This document shows, piece by piece, positions 52,383 to 59,748 of a DNA stretch of 61,350 nucleotides. The stretch is from the NCBI GenBank assembly GCA_021781655.1, contig JAJXWJ010000012.1, positions 1 to 61,350 of the forward strand, given 5' to 3'. The translations under genes were made by a program, and so were the position numbers. The stretch comes from Bacillota bacterium. GTDB lineage: Bacteria > Bacillota > Clostridia > Clostridiales > Clostridiaceae. The notes under the pieces were generated by a model. That model worked only from the letters and a program-made list of their open reading frames with translations, was not told where the DNA came from and searched no databases. Position 1 is the first letter of the stretch. The number at the start of each line of letters is the position of its first letter.

Positions 52383-52410
52383 AGAGACTAAAACAAAACG
52401 ATTAGTCTCT
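52383..52410 (-). terminator. Terminator in the glycine-riboswitch leader
   Basis: AGAGACTA and TAGTCTCT arms with a 12-nt loop, followed on the minus strand by TTTTATTTTTT. It lies between the aptamer and the ACT gene, as in transcriptional on-switches. Confidence 0.8.
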
Positions 52411-52464
52411 AGAAAGCATGAATGCATACTAAAAGAAAAAGCATTTAATAGCTTATCCTTAAAG

Positions 52465-52551
52465 CGTCATCTCTGTTCTTTTACCTGAGAGCTTCGCCAA
52501 AAATTTTGGCTTTCCCCTTCGGTGCTCATAAGAGTCTCTCCAGAGTTTCGT
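52465..52551 (-). promoter_or_regulatory. Glycine riboswitch, single aptamer
   Basis: The minus strand reads CTCTGGAGAGACTC…, CACCGAAGGGGAAAGCC, a variable hairpin, GGCGAAGCTCTCAGGTAAAA and GAACAGAG. These are the conserved glycine-aptamer blocks (GGAGAG, CCGAAGG, CTCTCAGG, AAAAGRACAGAG). I find no second aptamer upstream or downstream. It controls the ACT/UPF0210 pair. Confidence 0.88.
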
Positions 52552-52693
52552 CAAATATCGGTTTATTATCTATTCCGACATCATCATCCGACACTATAAA
52601 ATTATTAGTACAATGATAACACATTATTCACTCATAAATCAATAGTGTTATATAAAATTTTAAATTTGTAATTTAAAATTTATGAATAAAACC

Positions 52694-52905
52694 TGCTATA
52701 CTAAAGCAAGGGTTGGTTAAAGAAGTTTCCTGACTATCTCATCGCAACCAGCATATAAGTTGAATTGATTTTTAAAATAAAAGAAACTAGTAAAGGGTGA
52801 AGGATTATATATCAAGGCTTCACCCTTTATTAATGGGTTCAACTTAGTTGCTATTGTGTTGATCTCGATAATAGGAGTAAGCCCCCAGTAAGGATGGTGT
52901 AGAAA
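52694..52905 (+). promoter_or_regulatory. Promoter and long structured leader of the 114-residue secreted protein
   Basis: An extended -10 (TGCTATACT, 52694-52702) is followed by about 200 nt of leader with strong pairing potential. GGTTG (52711-52715) pairs with CAACC (52745-52749). A 14-bp helix forms between 52751-52764 and 52838-52851 with two internal mismatches. Inside it an 11-bp hairpin forms between AAAGGGTGAAG (52792) and CTTCACCCTTT (52818). A C-rich tail (GTAAGCCCCCAGTAAGG) precedes the start codon. I do not recognise a known riboswitch consensus. Confidence 0.6.
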
Positions 52906-52907
52906 AT

Positions 52908-53252
52908 ATGTTACGCTTAAAGAATGGTACGAAAAAGTTTGGTATTTCTATATTATTTGTTGTAACATTAATGTTAACTATTTCAATTGTTAGTATTGAT
53001 GTATTTGCAAAAAACAATTCAAATACTACAACTTCAAAGTCAGCTGTAATTAGTAGTCTACAAAAAACTAGTGAATCAACAAATAAAATTGTTCAGCAAG
53101 GAACTCAAGCAGTAAATTATTCTCAAGAAGATTTACAAAATTATATTAAGCAGAATCCAGAAGAATTCGATAAAAATAATGCAGCTAATATTTTAACTGA
53201 CTATATGAAATCAAAAAATTTAGACCATCTTACTGCTGAATCTAATAATTAA
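52908..53252 (+). CDS. Small secreted protein, unknown function
   Basis: 114 residues. A basic N-terminus (MLRLKNGTKKFG) and hydrophobic stretch (ISILFVVTLMLTISIVSI) are followed by DVFAKN, a plausible signal peptidase I site. The mature part of about 80 residues is polar, rich in Asn, Ser, Thr and Gln, with no cysteine. It includes a mildly amphipathic tail (YSQEDLQNYIKQNPEEFDKN). I know no family for it. The unusually long leader suggests RNA-level control. AAGGA is 13 nt before the ATG. Confidence 0.7.
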   Translation: MLRLKNGTKKFGISILFVVTLMLTISIVSIDVFAKNNSNTTTSKSAVISSLQKTSESTNKIVQQGTQAVNYSQEDLQNYIKQNPEEFDKNNAANILTDYMKSKNLDHLTAESNN

Positions 53253-53294
53253 AAATACAAATGAATAATAAAAAAAATATTAAGTATTACAAAT

Positions 53295-53373
53295 TGGGGT
53301 ATTGCCAACATTTCCGACAAAACCCACGCTAAAGCATAAAATAGGAAAAATTTTAAAATTCACCTACGTTAAG
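53295..53373. repeat. Dispersed repeat, copy A
   Basis: Shares with copy B (54094-54172) the start TGGGGT, an exact 28-bp core from GCCAACATTTCC to CCCACGCTAA, and the ending AC(C)(C/T)ACGTTAAG. Spacing between the CCCACGCTAA and C(C/T)ACGTTAAG words is alike. The gap 53253-53719 otherwise holds the hairpin at 53617 and AT-rich DNA. Confidence 0.8.
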
Positions 53374-53616
53374 CCGGTTATCAATGATACACAATGTACT
53401 TTTGTCACATTCAAACTCCTTATTTATCAAGGTTTTTCAATTCTATACCCAAAATAGTACCATAGTGTAAAAATATTTCAAAGGTTAAAGGATTAGGTAA
53501 CCTATTTTGTTAGATTATTGATAATTGCTATAGTTTAGTAACGTAAATTTGAATATATAATTCTAAACATAAAAGAGGAAAAAAGATGTATAAATTTATA
53601 TTTTAAGAGAAGAAAG

Positions 53617-53649
53617 TCAATTACCACCAGCTTAGCTGGTGGTAATTGA
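53617..53649. repeat. Perfect 15-bp hairpin
   Basis: TCAATTACCACCAGC-TTA-GCTGGTGGTAATTGA (each arm 15 bases). There is no T-tract on either side (TTGGACGTAAAA follows), so it is not a normal terminator. It recalls the subterminal hairpins of IS200/IS605-like elements. Confidence 0.75.
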
Positions 53650-53719
53650 TTGGACGTAAAAACGCTCGTTTATAGATAAATATATGATATATTGTGATTA
53701 TACAAGGAGGATATGTTTT

Positions 53720-53935
53720 ATGAAAATAATTAAGGAATTTTATAAATTTAGACAGAATGGATTGAAATTTGTATTTCTCACTTTAGTGTTTGCTATAATT
53801 ACTGGAATTTTAAGTTTTCAATCTAACAAAATGGTTTCTAAAACCTTGTATGCAGGTTCATCAATCCTATTTTTTTGTAGTACAATATATACAACTTTTT
53901 ATTTTATAAGAGAGTTCATTAAATCAAAAAAATAA
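53720..53935 (+). CDS. Small two-helix membrane protein, unknown function
   Basis: About 71 residues: a basic N-terminal segment MKIIKEFYKFRQNGLK, two membrane helices (FVFLTLVFAIITGILSF and TLYAGSSILFFCSTIYTTFY) and a basic end (REFIKSKK). GGAGG lies 9 nt before ATG 53720-53722; the frame reaches 53684 but without a ribosome-binding site. No family recognised. Its neighbours are repeats and gene remnants. Confidence 0.6.
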   Translation: MKIIKEFYKFRQNGLKFVFLTLVFAIITGILSFQSNKMVSKTLYAGSSILFFCSTIYTTFYFIREFIKSKK

Positions 53936-54000
53936 AAATAATTGAATTTAAAAAGTTGAATATGGATTTTCATGTAAATATAAATTTTTTATTGTTATAG

Positions 54001-54030
54001 TTTAACTTATATATTACTATATAAGTTAAA
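54001..54030. promoter_or_regulatory. Perfect 13-bp inverted repeat, candidate operator
   Basis: TTTAACTTATATA-TTAC-TATATAAGTTAAA lies 9-22 bp upstream of a GAGGAG ribosome-binding site and the truncated gene at 54053. It looks like a repressor operator overlapping a promoter. Confidence 0.55.
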
Positions 54031-54052
54031 TTATATACGAGGAGTGTTATAT

Positions 54053-54142
54053 TTGAAGTATTTACCTAAAAAGTATGTATGTATAAAACAGCATGGGGTG
54101 ACGCCAACATTTCCGACAAAACCCACGCTAAGCAAAAAATGA
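54053..54142 (+). pseudogene. Start of a small gene cut off by repeat copy B
   Basis: GAGGAG lies 8 nt before a TTG start. The first 13-14 codons (MKYLPKKYVCIKQ) are gene-like, then the frame enters repeat copy B and reads GVTPTFPTKPTLSKK to TGA at 54140-54142. The good ribosome-binding site and upstream palindrome suggest that a real gene was interrupted here. Confidence 0.55.
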
Positions 54143-54172
54143 GCAGAAAGTTTAATTTCTACCCACGTTAAG
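54094..54172. repeat. Dispersed repeat, copy B
   Basis: See copy A (53295-53373). The copies agree over the first half and at the final ACGTTAAG and differ in the AT-rich middle. Copy B begins inside a small reading frame and is followed by a 24-bp perfect palindrome at 54186-54209 (arms TTGATTACCAAT). Confidence 0.8.
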
Positions 54173-54185
54173 ACGTTCTTTTATG

Positions 54186-54209
54186 TTGATTACCAATATT
54201 GGTAATCAA
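54186..54209. repeat. 24-bp perfect palindrome
   Basis: Arms TTGATTACCAAT and ATTGGTAATCAA without a spacer, 14 bp past repeat copy B. The remaining DNA to 54440 has only a small hairpin-like stretch near 54340 and no gene I can support. Confidence 0.6.
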
Positions 54210-54440
54210 TAATATTGCTTTGATAACCACTGGCTATGCGCAACATCATAAACTTAAGAAATTTTTATTAGTACGTTAAAATGATTCGCAGTGAATATTG
54301 AATATTTCTATATATTGGATATAAAAAAGAGCATAAGAATCCGTTGATTAAAAAAATGGATTTTTTGCTCTCTTATTATTATTGGTTTCTATTAATATCC
54401 TAATAATTTTTTTTGAACAATCCTATAGCTATATTTTCGT

Positions 54441-54824
54441 TTACTCGAACTGGATGCTTGTATTGGTACATTTCTTTTCCTTTAATTCGCTAACAATTTC
54501 AGGATGGTTTTTCTTTATTTTAGCTATTCTAGAGCTAGTATGTATTAATTTTTTAGCTTCATCCATTTTAGTCATAAGCCCGCGCTCTTTTTTATAATCA
54601 TTTGAAGATAATTTAAACAAATATTTAATATTATTTTTTTCTAAGAAATTAACAAATTCAATAGAAGGATATCCTCTATCAAATATTATGATAATTTGAT
54701 GATTGTTAAGGAGTTCTTTTACTGCATTAATATTTTCTTTGGCTAATTCACTTTCACTGGATTTTATAGAACCTATTTGTAAATCTAAAAAGAAGTGATT
54801 ATATACATCGAATATCGAAAACTT
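54441..54824 (-). pseudogene. Decayed DDE (IS4-like) transposase fragment
   Basis: The minus strand encodes about 127 codons from FSIFDVYNHFFLDLQIGS through IIIIFDRGYPSIEFVNFLEK and KYLFKLSSNDYKKERG to a stop at 54441-54443. These are the middle and catalytic part of an IS4-type transposase (second Asp in FDRGYPS). The N-terminus and the last part are missing; downstream the sequence RVNENIAIGLFKK continues in another frame, so there is also a frameshift. No terminal inverted repeats were identified. The gap 54825-55181 holds only the terminator at 55021. Confidence 0.8.
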
Positions 54825-55020
54825 ATTTCACTTTTTTATGATAATTAATATAATCAAGCCTTATGGTGTATTTCACTAAATATCGTAAAGAATTATAACT
54901 CCGAGTTTAACACAACTACTGTTTTATTGAACTCATAAAAAATATTGTTTTGTGAGCATTGACAGTGGTCGTACACTTTAGGGAGTACCATATGTATAAA
55001 ATACACCATAACACATCAGG

Positions 55021-55057
55021 AAAAATACCAGGAATTTTGCCTCTCTGGTATTTTTTT
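55021..55057 (+). terminator. Intrinsic terminator (plus-strand orientation)
   Basis: AAATACCAG and CTGGTATTT arms around a 13-nt loop, followed by a T7 run. The A5 on the other side may let it also act for asrC on the minus strand, though it is about 125 bp past the asrC stop. Confidence 0.7.
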
Positions 55058-55181
55058 ATCATCAATAACAAAATCAATAACTTTCAGTCTTTTGTGTCAT
55101 GAACTACACATGCACTTATATCTGCATATTCTTTTATATTTTCACTTAACCAAAATGAACCTAAAGCTTTACTATCAAGGC

Positions 55182-56132
55182 TTACCAATTTATAGTACTT
55201 GCAACCTGTGCATTTTTAGGAAGCACCACATCCTTAAGCGCCCATTTTTTGAATTCTTGATAGCCAGTTCTATCTACAATGTAACCAATATGCTCTTTCC
55301 TTAAAGGTGCATCCTTGTCGATATATTCATTTACAAAATCATAGGTATTTAAAATAATCTTTATAATACTATCTTCATCTACCCAAGTTATAAAATCTTT
55401 AGCAAGTCTTGGATTCTTTTTCCCTGTTCTTCCCATTATAACTAGCTTGTAATATTTTTTTTCACTTCTTGTCCATGCACCCATAGGACATTTATTTATA
55501 CATTCTCCGCAACCTATACATCTTTTTTCATCTCTAATAATTTTAAAATTTTCAAATTTTAAAGCTCCAGTTGATCTTTTTTCACAGTTTTTTACGCAAG
55601 CTTCACAGCCTATACATCTATAGCTATCATACTGTGGCTCTGTCATTCCTATGATTCCAAAATCTTGCATTCTAGCTTTTATACAGTCATTTGGACAACC
55701 TGTCAACGCAATTTTTATATGCAAATCATTTGGAAATATAGCTTTTTCTATTTTCTTTGCAAAAGCTGTTGTATCATAATTTCCAAAAGGGCATACTTTG
55801 TTTCCTACACAAGCAGATACATTTCTAGCTCCTGCTGCAGAATAACCTGTATTAGGATCTATTTGATTTATTTCTAAACCTTCTATTATAGGCTGTATAA
55901 GCTTATTGATTTGAGGTATATATTTCATATCTATACCCGGTATTTCAAAGCCTTGCCTAATCGTTATATGAACAGTTCCATTTCCATATCTCTCAGCTAT
56001 ATCCTTTATAATCTCAAGATATTTTACTTCCAAATGTCCTCCTGGAACCCTTATTCTTATAGAGGTTTTTCCCCTTTCTTTTGTAACTCTAAAAGCATTT
56101 CCTTTTAAAAGCTTAGTATTTATATCCATCAT
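55182..56132 (-). CDS. asrC: Anaerobic sulfite reductase subunit C (siroheme subunit)
   Basis: 316 residues. An N-terminal ferredoxin-like sulfite/nitrite reductase half is followed by the siroheme/4Fe-4S cysteines in VCPFGNYDT near 115 and TGCPNDCIKARMQDFG near 147. Two ferredoxin clusters then follow, CIGCEACVKNCEKRS near 171 and CIGCGECINKCPMGAW near 200. It carries out six-electron reduction of sulfite to sulfide. The start may be either of two adjacent ATGs (56132 or 56129); the ribosome-binding site is AAGGTG. Siroheme needs the sirohydrochlorin made by the hem/cob genes of this window. Confidence 0.95.
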   Translation of the reverse strand: MMDINTKLLKGNAFRVTKERGKTSIRIRVPGGHLEVKYLEIIKDIAERYGNGTVHITIRQGFEIPGIDMKYIPQINKLIQPIIEGLEINQIDPNTGYSAAGARNVSACVGNKVCPFGNYDTTAFAKKIEKAIFPNDLHIKIALTGCPNDCIKARMQDFGIIGMTEPQYDSYRCIGCEACVKNCEKRSTGALKFENFKIIRDEKRCIGCGECINKCPMGAWTRSEKKYYKLVIMGRTGKKNPRLAKDFITWVDEDSIIKIILNTYDFVNEYIDKDAPLRKEHIGYIVDRTGYQEFKKWALKDVVLPKNAQVASTINW

Positions 56133-56140
56133 TTCACCTT

Positions 56141-56932
56141 CTAATCTATTAATTCTTTAGCTTCAGAAAACTTAAAAACAGGGCCATCTAAACAAATATA
56201 GGTATCATTAATTTTACAGTGTCCGCATTTTCCAACACCACAACACATTTTCCTCTCATATGAAACCCAAATATTTTCTTCTTTAATTCCTAGTTTCTTA
56301 AATTCCTGAACTGTAAATTTCATCATAATAGGTGGTCCAACTATTATAACCTCTACGTCCTCTATATTGTTAATCTTTATATCCTTAACATAATTTGTTA
56401 TTAAGCCTTTGTTACCTTTATAATCTTCTTTAGCACTATCAACTGTTACAGTAACCTTAACGTTATTTTTCCAGTTTTCTATATCATTTTTAAAAAGCAT
56501 ATCTTCTGGAGATTTAAAACCTGCTAAAACATTAATATCCTTAACTTCACTTCTATTTTCAGAAAAATAATCTATTATTCCTTTTACTGGTGCAAGTCCC
56601 GTGCCACCGGCAGCAATAATTAGTTCTTTATCCTTATAGTTTTCTATATCAAAGCCATTACCGTAAGGACCTCTTAAAAACAAAGTATCCCCGGGAAAAA
56701 ATGTGTGTATAACGTCTGTTACCTTTCCAACCTTTCTTATTGTCAAATCTATATATCCTTCTCCTATTCCACATATAGATATAGGTGCTTCGCCATATTT
56801 AGGAATTGATACCTCAAAAAATTGTCCTGGTTTAACTTCTTCATTATTTTCCATTCTAAAGGTGTAATCGATATCTGTATGAGGTTCTATTTTTATGATT
56901 TTACTACGCCTAGGTAAATATATATTTTCCAC
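56141..56932 (-). CDS. asrB: Anaerobic sulfite reductase subunit B (flavin/NADH subunit)
   Basis: 263 residues. An FNR-like FAD domain comes first (YTFRMENNEEVKPGQFFEVS and FLRGPYGNGFD near 95). The NAD(P)-binding part has IIAAGGTGLAPVKGIIDYF near 109. A C-terminal 2Fe-2S cysteine set CCGVGKCGHCKINDTYIC is near 230-247. It passes electrons from NADH to AsrA and AsrC. Gaps of 6-8 bp to both neighbours indicate one operon. Confidence 0.95.
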   Translation of the reverse strand: MENIYLPRRSKIIKIEPHTDIDYTFRMENNEEVKPGQFFEVSIPKYGEAPISICGIGEGYIDLTIRKVGKVTDVIHTFFPGDTLFLRGPYGNGFDIENYKDKELIIAAGGTGLAPVKGIIDYFSENRSEVKDINVLAGFKSPEDMLFKNDIENWKNNVKVTVTVDSAKEDYKGNKGLITNYVKDIKINNIEDVEVIIVGPPIMMKFTVQEFKKLGIKEENIWVSYERKMCCGVGKCGHCKINDTYICLDGPVFKFSEAKELID

Positions 56933-56938
56933 TTTTAA

Positions 56939-57943
56939 TTATCTCCCATCTCTATTATTAAGTTTATTTATACACTTTGAAAATGAAATATATTCCGGAC
57001 AAACATCATCACATCTTCCGCAACCTACACACATGTGGTATCCATAGCGTTTTTTAAAGTCATATACTTTATGCATAACTTTAAACCTCATTCTTTCGCC
57101 ATGATCTTTTCTAAAGCTATGTCCTCCAGCCATTTTAGTGTAACCATCAATTTGACAGGAAGCCCAAACCCTTCGTCTTTCACCTACATTTTTATTGTCA
57201 TTGTAAAATATATCCTGCATTGTAAAGCAGCTACAAGTTCCACAAACGGTGTTACATCTTCCACAAGCTATGCACCTAGAAGAGTATTCCTTCCAGCCTT
57301 CCCAAGAAAAAGTATTAACATCTAAATCATCTGGAATATTTACCGTTGTTTCATTTGAAGTTACTGCCTTAAACTTAATGTTTTCATCAGAGACTTTAAT
57401 TTGAGAATCCATAAAGGCTTCAAAGTTATCATCTTTAATTTGTACAAAAACTTGTCCATCTTCTTCTTTTACAAACATACTATAATCTTCACTATCGTTT
57501 GTACCCATGCTTACACAAAAGCAGTTTTCAAAGCTCTCTCTACATTCCATAATTACAAATTTAATTTTATCTCTTCTTTTTTTATAGTAATTGTCTTCAA
57601 AACCGTTTCTTAAATAAATTTCATCTAATCTTTTTACAGCATGAATATCACAGCTTCTCATAAAAACTAGTATATTATTAATCTCTTCCTTAGGCTCTGT
57701 AATGCTATCTTCTGTAAAATAAAATAAGGTTTCTGTTACTGGCAAAAGTACTTCCTTTGGTGAAAAATTAGATTTTTTATTGAATTCGATTTGACTTATA
57801 CTATTTACTTCTCCATATCTAACTGTATCTGTATCGGAAAAAGTACCTTTTCCCTTTAATAGCATGGGGGCATATACCTTATATTCCCCTTTTATATTTT
57901 TTAAGAAGTCATCAAACTCAAACGTGGTCATTTTATAATTCAA
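56939..57943 (-). CDS. asrA: Anaerobic sulfite reductase subunit A (ferredoxin subunit)
   Basis: About 334 residues. Two 4Fe-4S ferredoxin motifs lie in the C-terminal half, CIACGRCNTVCGTC near 225 and CVGCGRCDDVCPEY near 311. A conserved domain of the hydrogenase-beta-like 4Fe-4S family is upstream (FMRSCDIHAVKRLDEIYL). It relays electrons in the AsrABC complex. The start is TTG at 57941-57943, 7 nt after GGAGGT; an ATG four codons later is too far from the site. Confidence 0.93.
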   Translation of the reverse strand: MNYKMTTFEFDDFLKNIKGEYKVYAPMLLKGKGTFSDTDTVRYGEVNSISQIEFNKKSNFSPKEVLLPVTETLFYFTEDSITEPKEEINNILVFMRSCDIHAVKRLDEIYLRNGFEDNYYKKRRDKIKFVIMECRESFENCFCVSMGTNDSEDYSMFVKEEDGQVFVQIKDDNFEAFMDSQIKVSDENIKFKAVTSNETTVNIPDDLDVNTFSWEGWKEYSSRCIACGRCNTVCGTCSCFTMQDIFYNDNKNVGERRRVWASCQIDGYTKMAGGHSFRKDHGERMRFKVMHKVYDFKKRYGYHMCVGCGRCDDVCPEYISFSKCINKLNNRDGR

Positions 57944-58002
57944 AACAATTACCTCCATTCGTCATATATTCTCTTAAATTATCATATTTAAATAAAAAAA
58001 AA

Positions 58003-58018
58003 CGTGACAATCATCACG
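58003..58018. promoter_or_regulatory. CRP/FNR-like palindrome ahead of asrABC
   Basis: CGTGA-N6-TCACG, a perfect half-site pair in the layout of CRP/FNR-family operators (TGTGA-N6-TCACA). It lies 60-75 bp before asrA. A TATGAT-like -10 about 15-20 bp downstream on the minus strand would place it at an activator position near the -35. Confidence 0.65.
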
Positions 58019-58054
58019 AAAATTAAAGATTTTGATATTTTTTTAACAAATAAA

Positions 58055-58080
58055 GGACTGCAAAAATATATATGCAGTCC
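58055..58080 (-). terminator. Intrinsic terminator of folE
   Basis: GGACTGCA and TGCAGTCC arms, with TTTATTTG following on the minus strand. Confidence 0.75.
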
Positions 58081-58097
58081 ATCATTTTTTTTTACTT

Positions 58098-58682
58098 TTA
58101 TTTATATAAATACATTAATCTATTAAACAAATTGGTATCGGTTTTAAATCTTCCTCTCATAGTAGTAGTTAAGGTTTTAGTTCCCGGTTTTTTTATTCCT
58201 CTCATTGTCATGCAGCCATGTTCTCCTTCTATAATTACAGCTACATCCTTAGAACCTGTTATTTTCATAATAATTTCGGCTATATCATCACCAATTCTCT
58301 CCTGAAGCTGAAGCCTTCTAGTTACCATATCACAAACCCTTGCAATTTTACTTAAACCTATTATCTTATTCATCGGTATATATGCTACAGCAACCTTCAT
58401 ATTATACATTAATGCTAAATGATGCTCACAATGACTAAATACTTCTATATCCTTCATCAAAACTAAATCATCATTTTTTTCCATGCATACATCATCTTCA
58501 AAGGTTTTATCGAACATATTTGCTATTTCATCATTTGAATAGTTCATACCTTCAAATATTTCTTCGTACATTTTTGCAACACGCATTGGTGTTTCCTTTA
58601 AACCTTCCCTATCTGGATTGTCTCCAAGTGCTATAATAATTCCTCTTATATGTTCTTCAATAGCTTTTACATCAATTGACAT
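58098..58682 (-). CDS. folE: GTP cyclohydrolase I
   Basis: 194 residues. The zinc ligands are in the blocks [20 protein letters not shown] near 90-109 (Cys, His) and [16 protein letters not shown] near 162 (Cys). [19 protein letters not shown] is near 24-42 and [17 protein letters not shown] near 148. It opens folate/tetrahydropterin synthesis from GTP. The start is ATG 58680-58682 with AAGGAG 9 nt upstream; the longer frame to 58736 adds 18 non-homologous residues. It is monocistronic. Confidence 0.95.
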   Translation of the reverse strand: MSIDVKAIEEHIRGIIIALGDNPDREGLKETPMRVAKMYEEIFEGMNYSNDEIANMFDKTFEDDVCMEKNDDLVLMKDIEVFSHCEHHLALMYNMKVAVAYIPMNKIIGLSKIARVCDMVTRRLQLQERIGDDIAEIIMKITGSKDVAVIIEGEHGCMTMRGIKKPGTKTLTTTMRGRFKTDTNLFNRLMYLYK

Positions 58683-58814
58683 AATACTACTCTCCTTGCT
58701 ATTTTGAATATTGTTAATCTTATTTTCCCAAATCAAGTCTACAAATTTTTTAATTTAGTATAACACTTAATTTTAATATTAACAATATACAAAACTTTGT
58801 ACAAAAAAAAAATT

Positions 58815-58849
58815 AGATGGCACGAACTAATAAATAGTTCGTGCCATCT
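58815..58849. terminator. Strong bidirectional terminator
   Basis: A 15-bp perfect stem AGATGGCACGAACTA/TAGTTCGTGCCATCT with A-rich and T-rich flanks, 14 bp after the stop of the gene at 58863-59597. Confidence 0.85.
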
Positions 58850-58862
58850 TTTTTAATTTCTA

Positions 58863-59597
58863 TTAAACAAACGTATTTAATAGCGATGCCCACTCATTGT
58901 CTTGCTGCAGCTGTGCATAGTTATTATATAATTCAAAGCTTGTTGTTCCTAATGAAAGTGTACTACTTGTTGGTTGACTAGCAAAACTAGATAAAGAACT
59001 TTGAGTAATATTTTGAGCAATAGAACCTGCTGTTACTGCCAGCCCATCAAATCCATTAAAAGCTGATTGAACTGTTGAGGGAGAATTTTGCAAGGCATTA
59101 TTCAAAGTATTTTGATCCATGCTTAATGTGCCGTCGCTATTTTGTGTTATACCTATAGATTGTAAATTGCTGGAAATATTATTATAACTATTTGATAAGT
59201 CACTTGCTACAGATGTATTTAGGTACTCACCATTCTGATTTGCAAAGTTTATCATATTATTATAGGAATTTACAAAATTATTTATACTGTCACTATTTAC
59301 CGAATTACCCCCATTTAAATTTGATGAATTACCAGTTAATTGATTTGCAGATTGATATAAGCTATTTGCATAACTACTAAATTGTACTAATGCATTAAGC
59401 TGATCCGTAGAAGATTGTATATTGGTATTATTTGCCGTTGTTGCAGCTGTTGCAGCATTGTACAAAGTACTTGGACTTAATGCTTCTTCCATGCTTTGCA
59501 TAATAGTATTAGATGACGTAGTGCCAAATAACGATTGACTTTCACTGTACATAGAAGATATTTGAAATTGTTCTAACGATGATATAGAGCTTGACAT
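58863..59597 (-). CDS. Orphan protein resembling the C-terminal part of flagellar cap FliD
   Basis: 244 residues, very rich in Ser, Asn, Thr and Gln, without cysteine, signal peptide or membrane helix. Residues about 105-190 follow the FliD C-terminal pattern: INNFVNSYNNMINFANQNGE, LSNSYNNISSNLQSIGITQN, DGTLSMDQNTLNNALQNSPS and VQSAFNGFDGLA. The hydrophobic heptads near both ends would suit coiled-coil export substrates. No other flagellar gene is in the window. It may be a flagellar-secreted or spore/surface protein; the function is not established. It is monocistronic with a strong terminator. Confidence 0.6.
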   Translation of the reverse strand: MSSSISSLEQFQISSMYSESQSLFGTTSSNTIMQSMEEALSPSTLYNAATAATTANNTNIQSSTDQLNALVQFSSYANSLYQSANQLTGNSSNLNGGNSVNSDSINNFVNSYNNMINFANQNGEYLNTSVASDLSNSYNNISSNLQSIGITQNSDGTLSMDQNTLNNALQNSPSTVQSAFNGFDGLAVTAGSIAQNITQSSLSSFASQPTSSTLSLGTTSFELYNNYAQLQQDNEWASLLNTFV

Positions 59598-59748
59598 TAA
59601 AATCCCCTCCTCTCAAATTTATATTTATATAATAGTCGAATGAAAATTATTAAAATATATACAAAGAATACATTATTAATAACTTATTCATACTTATTTA
59701 AGATTCCTTTAATAATTCTATGTAGTTATAGTATACTCCTTAATGTTA

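Noticed and set aside
52552-52690. A second glycine aptamer completing a tandem switch
   Set aside because: The conserved CCGAAGG and CTCTCAGG blocks occur only once, so only one aptamer is called.
54382-54597. Plus-strand 71-codon hydrophobic frame
   Set aside because: It is the antisense of the transposase remnant; hydrophobicity arises from the AT-rich complement.
55092-55304. Plus-strand 70-codon frame at the asrC end
   Set aside because: It is mostly antisense to asrC and has no ribosome-binding site.
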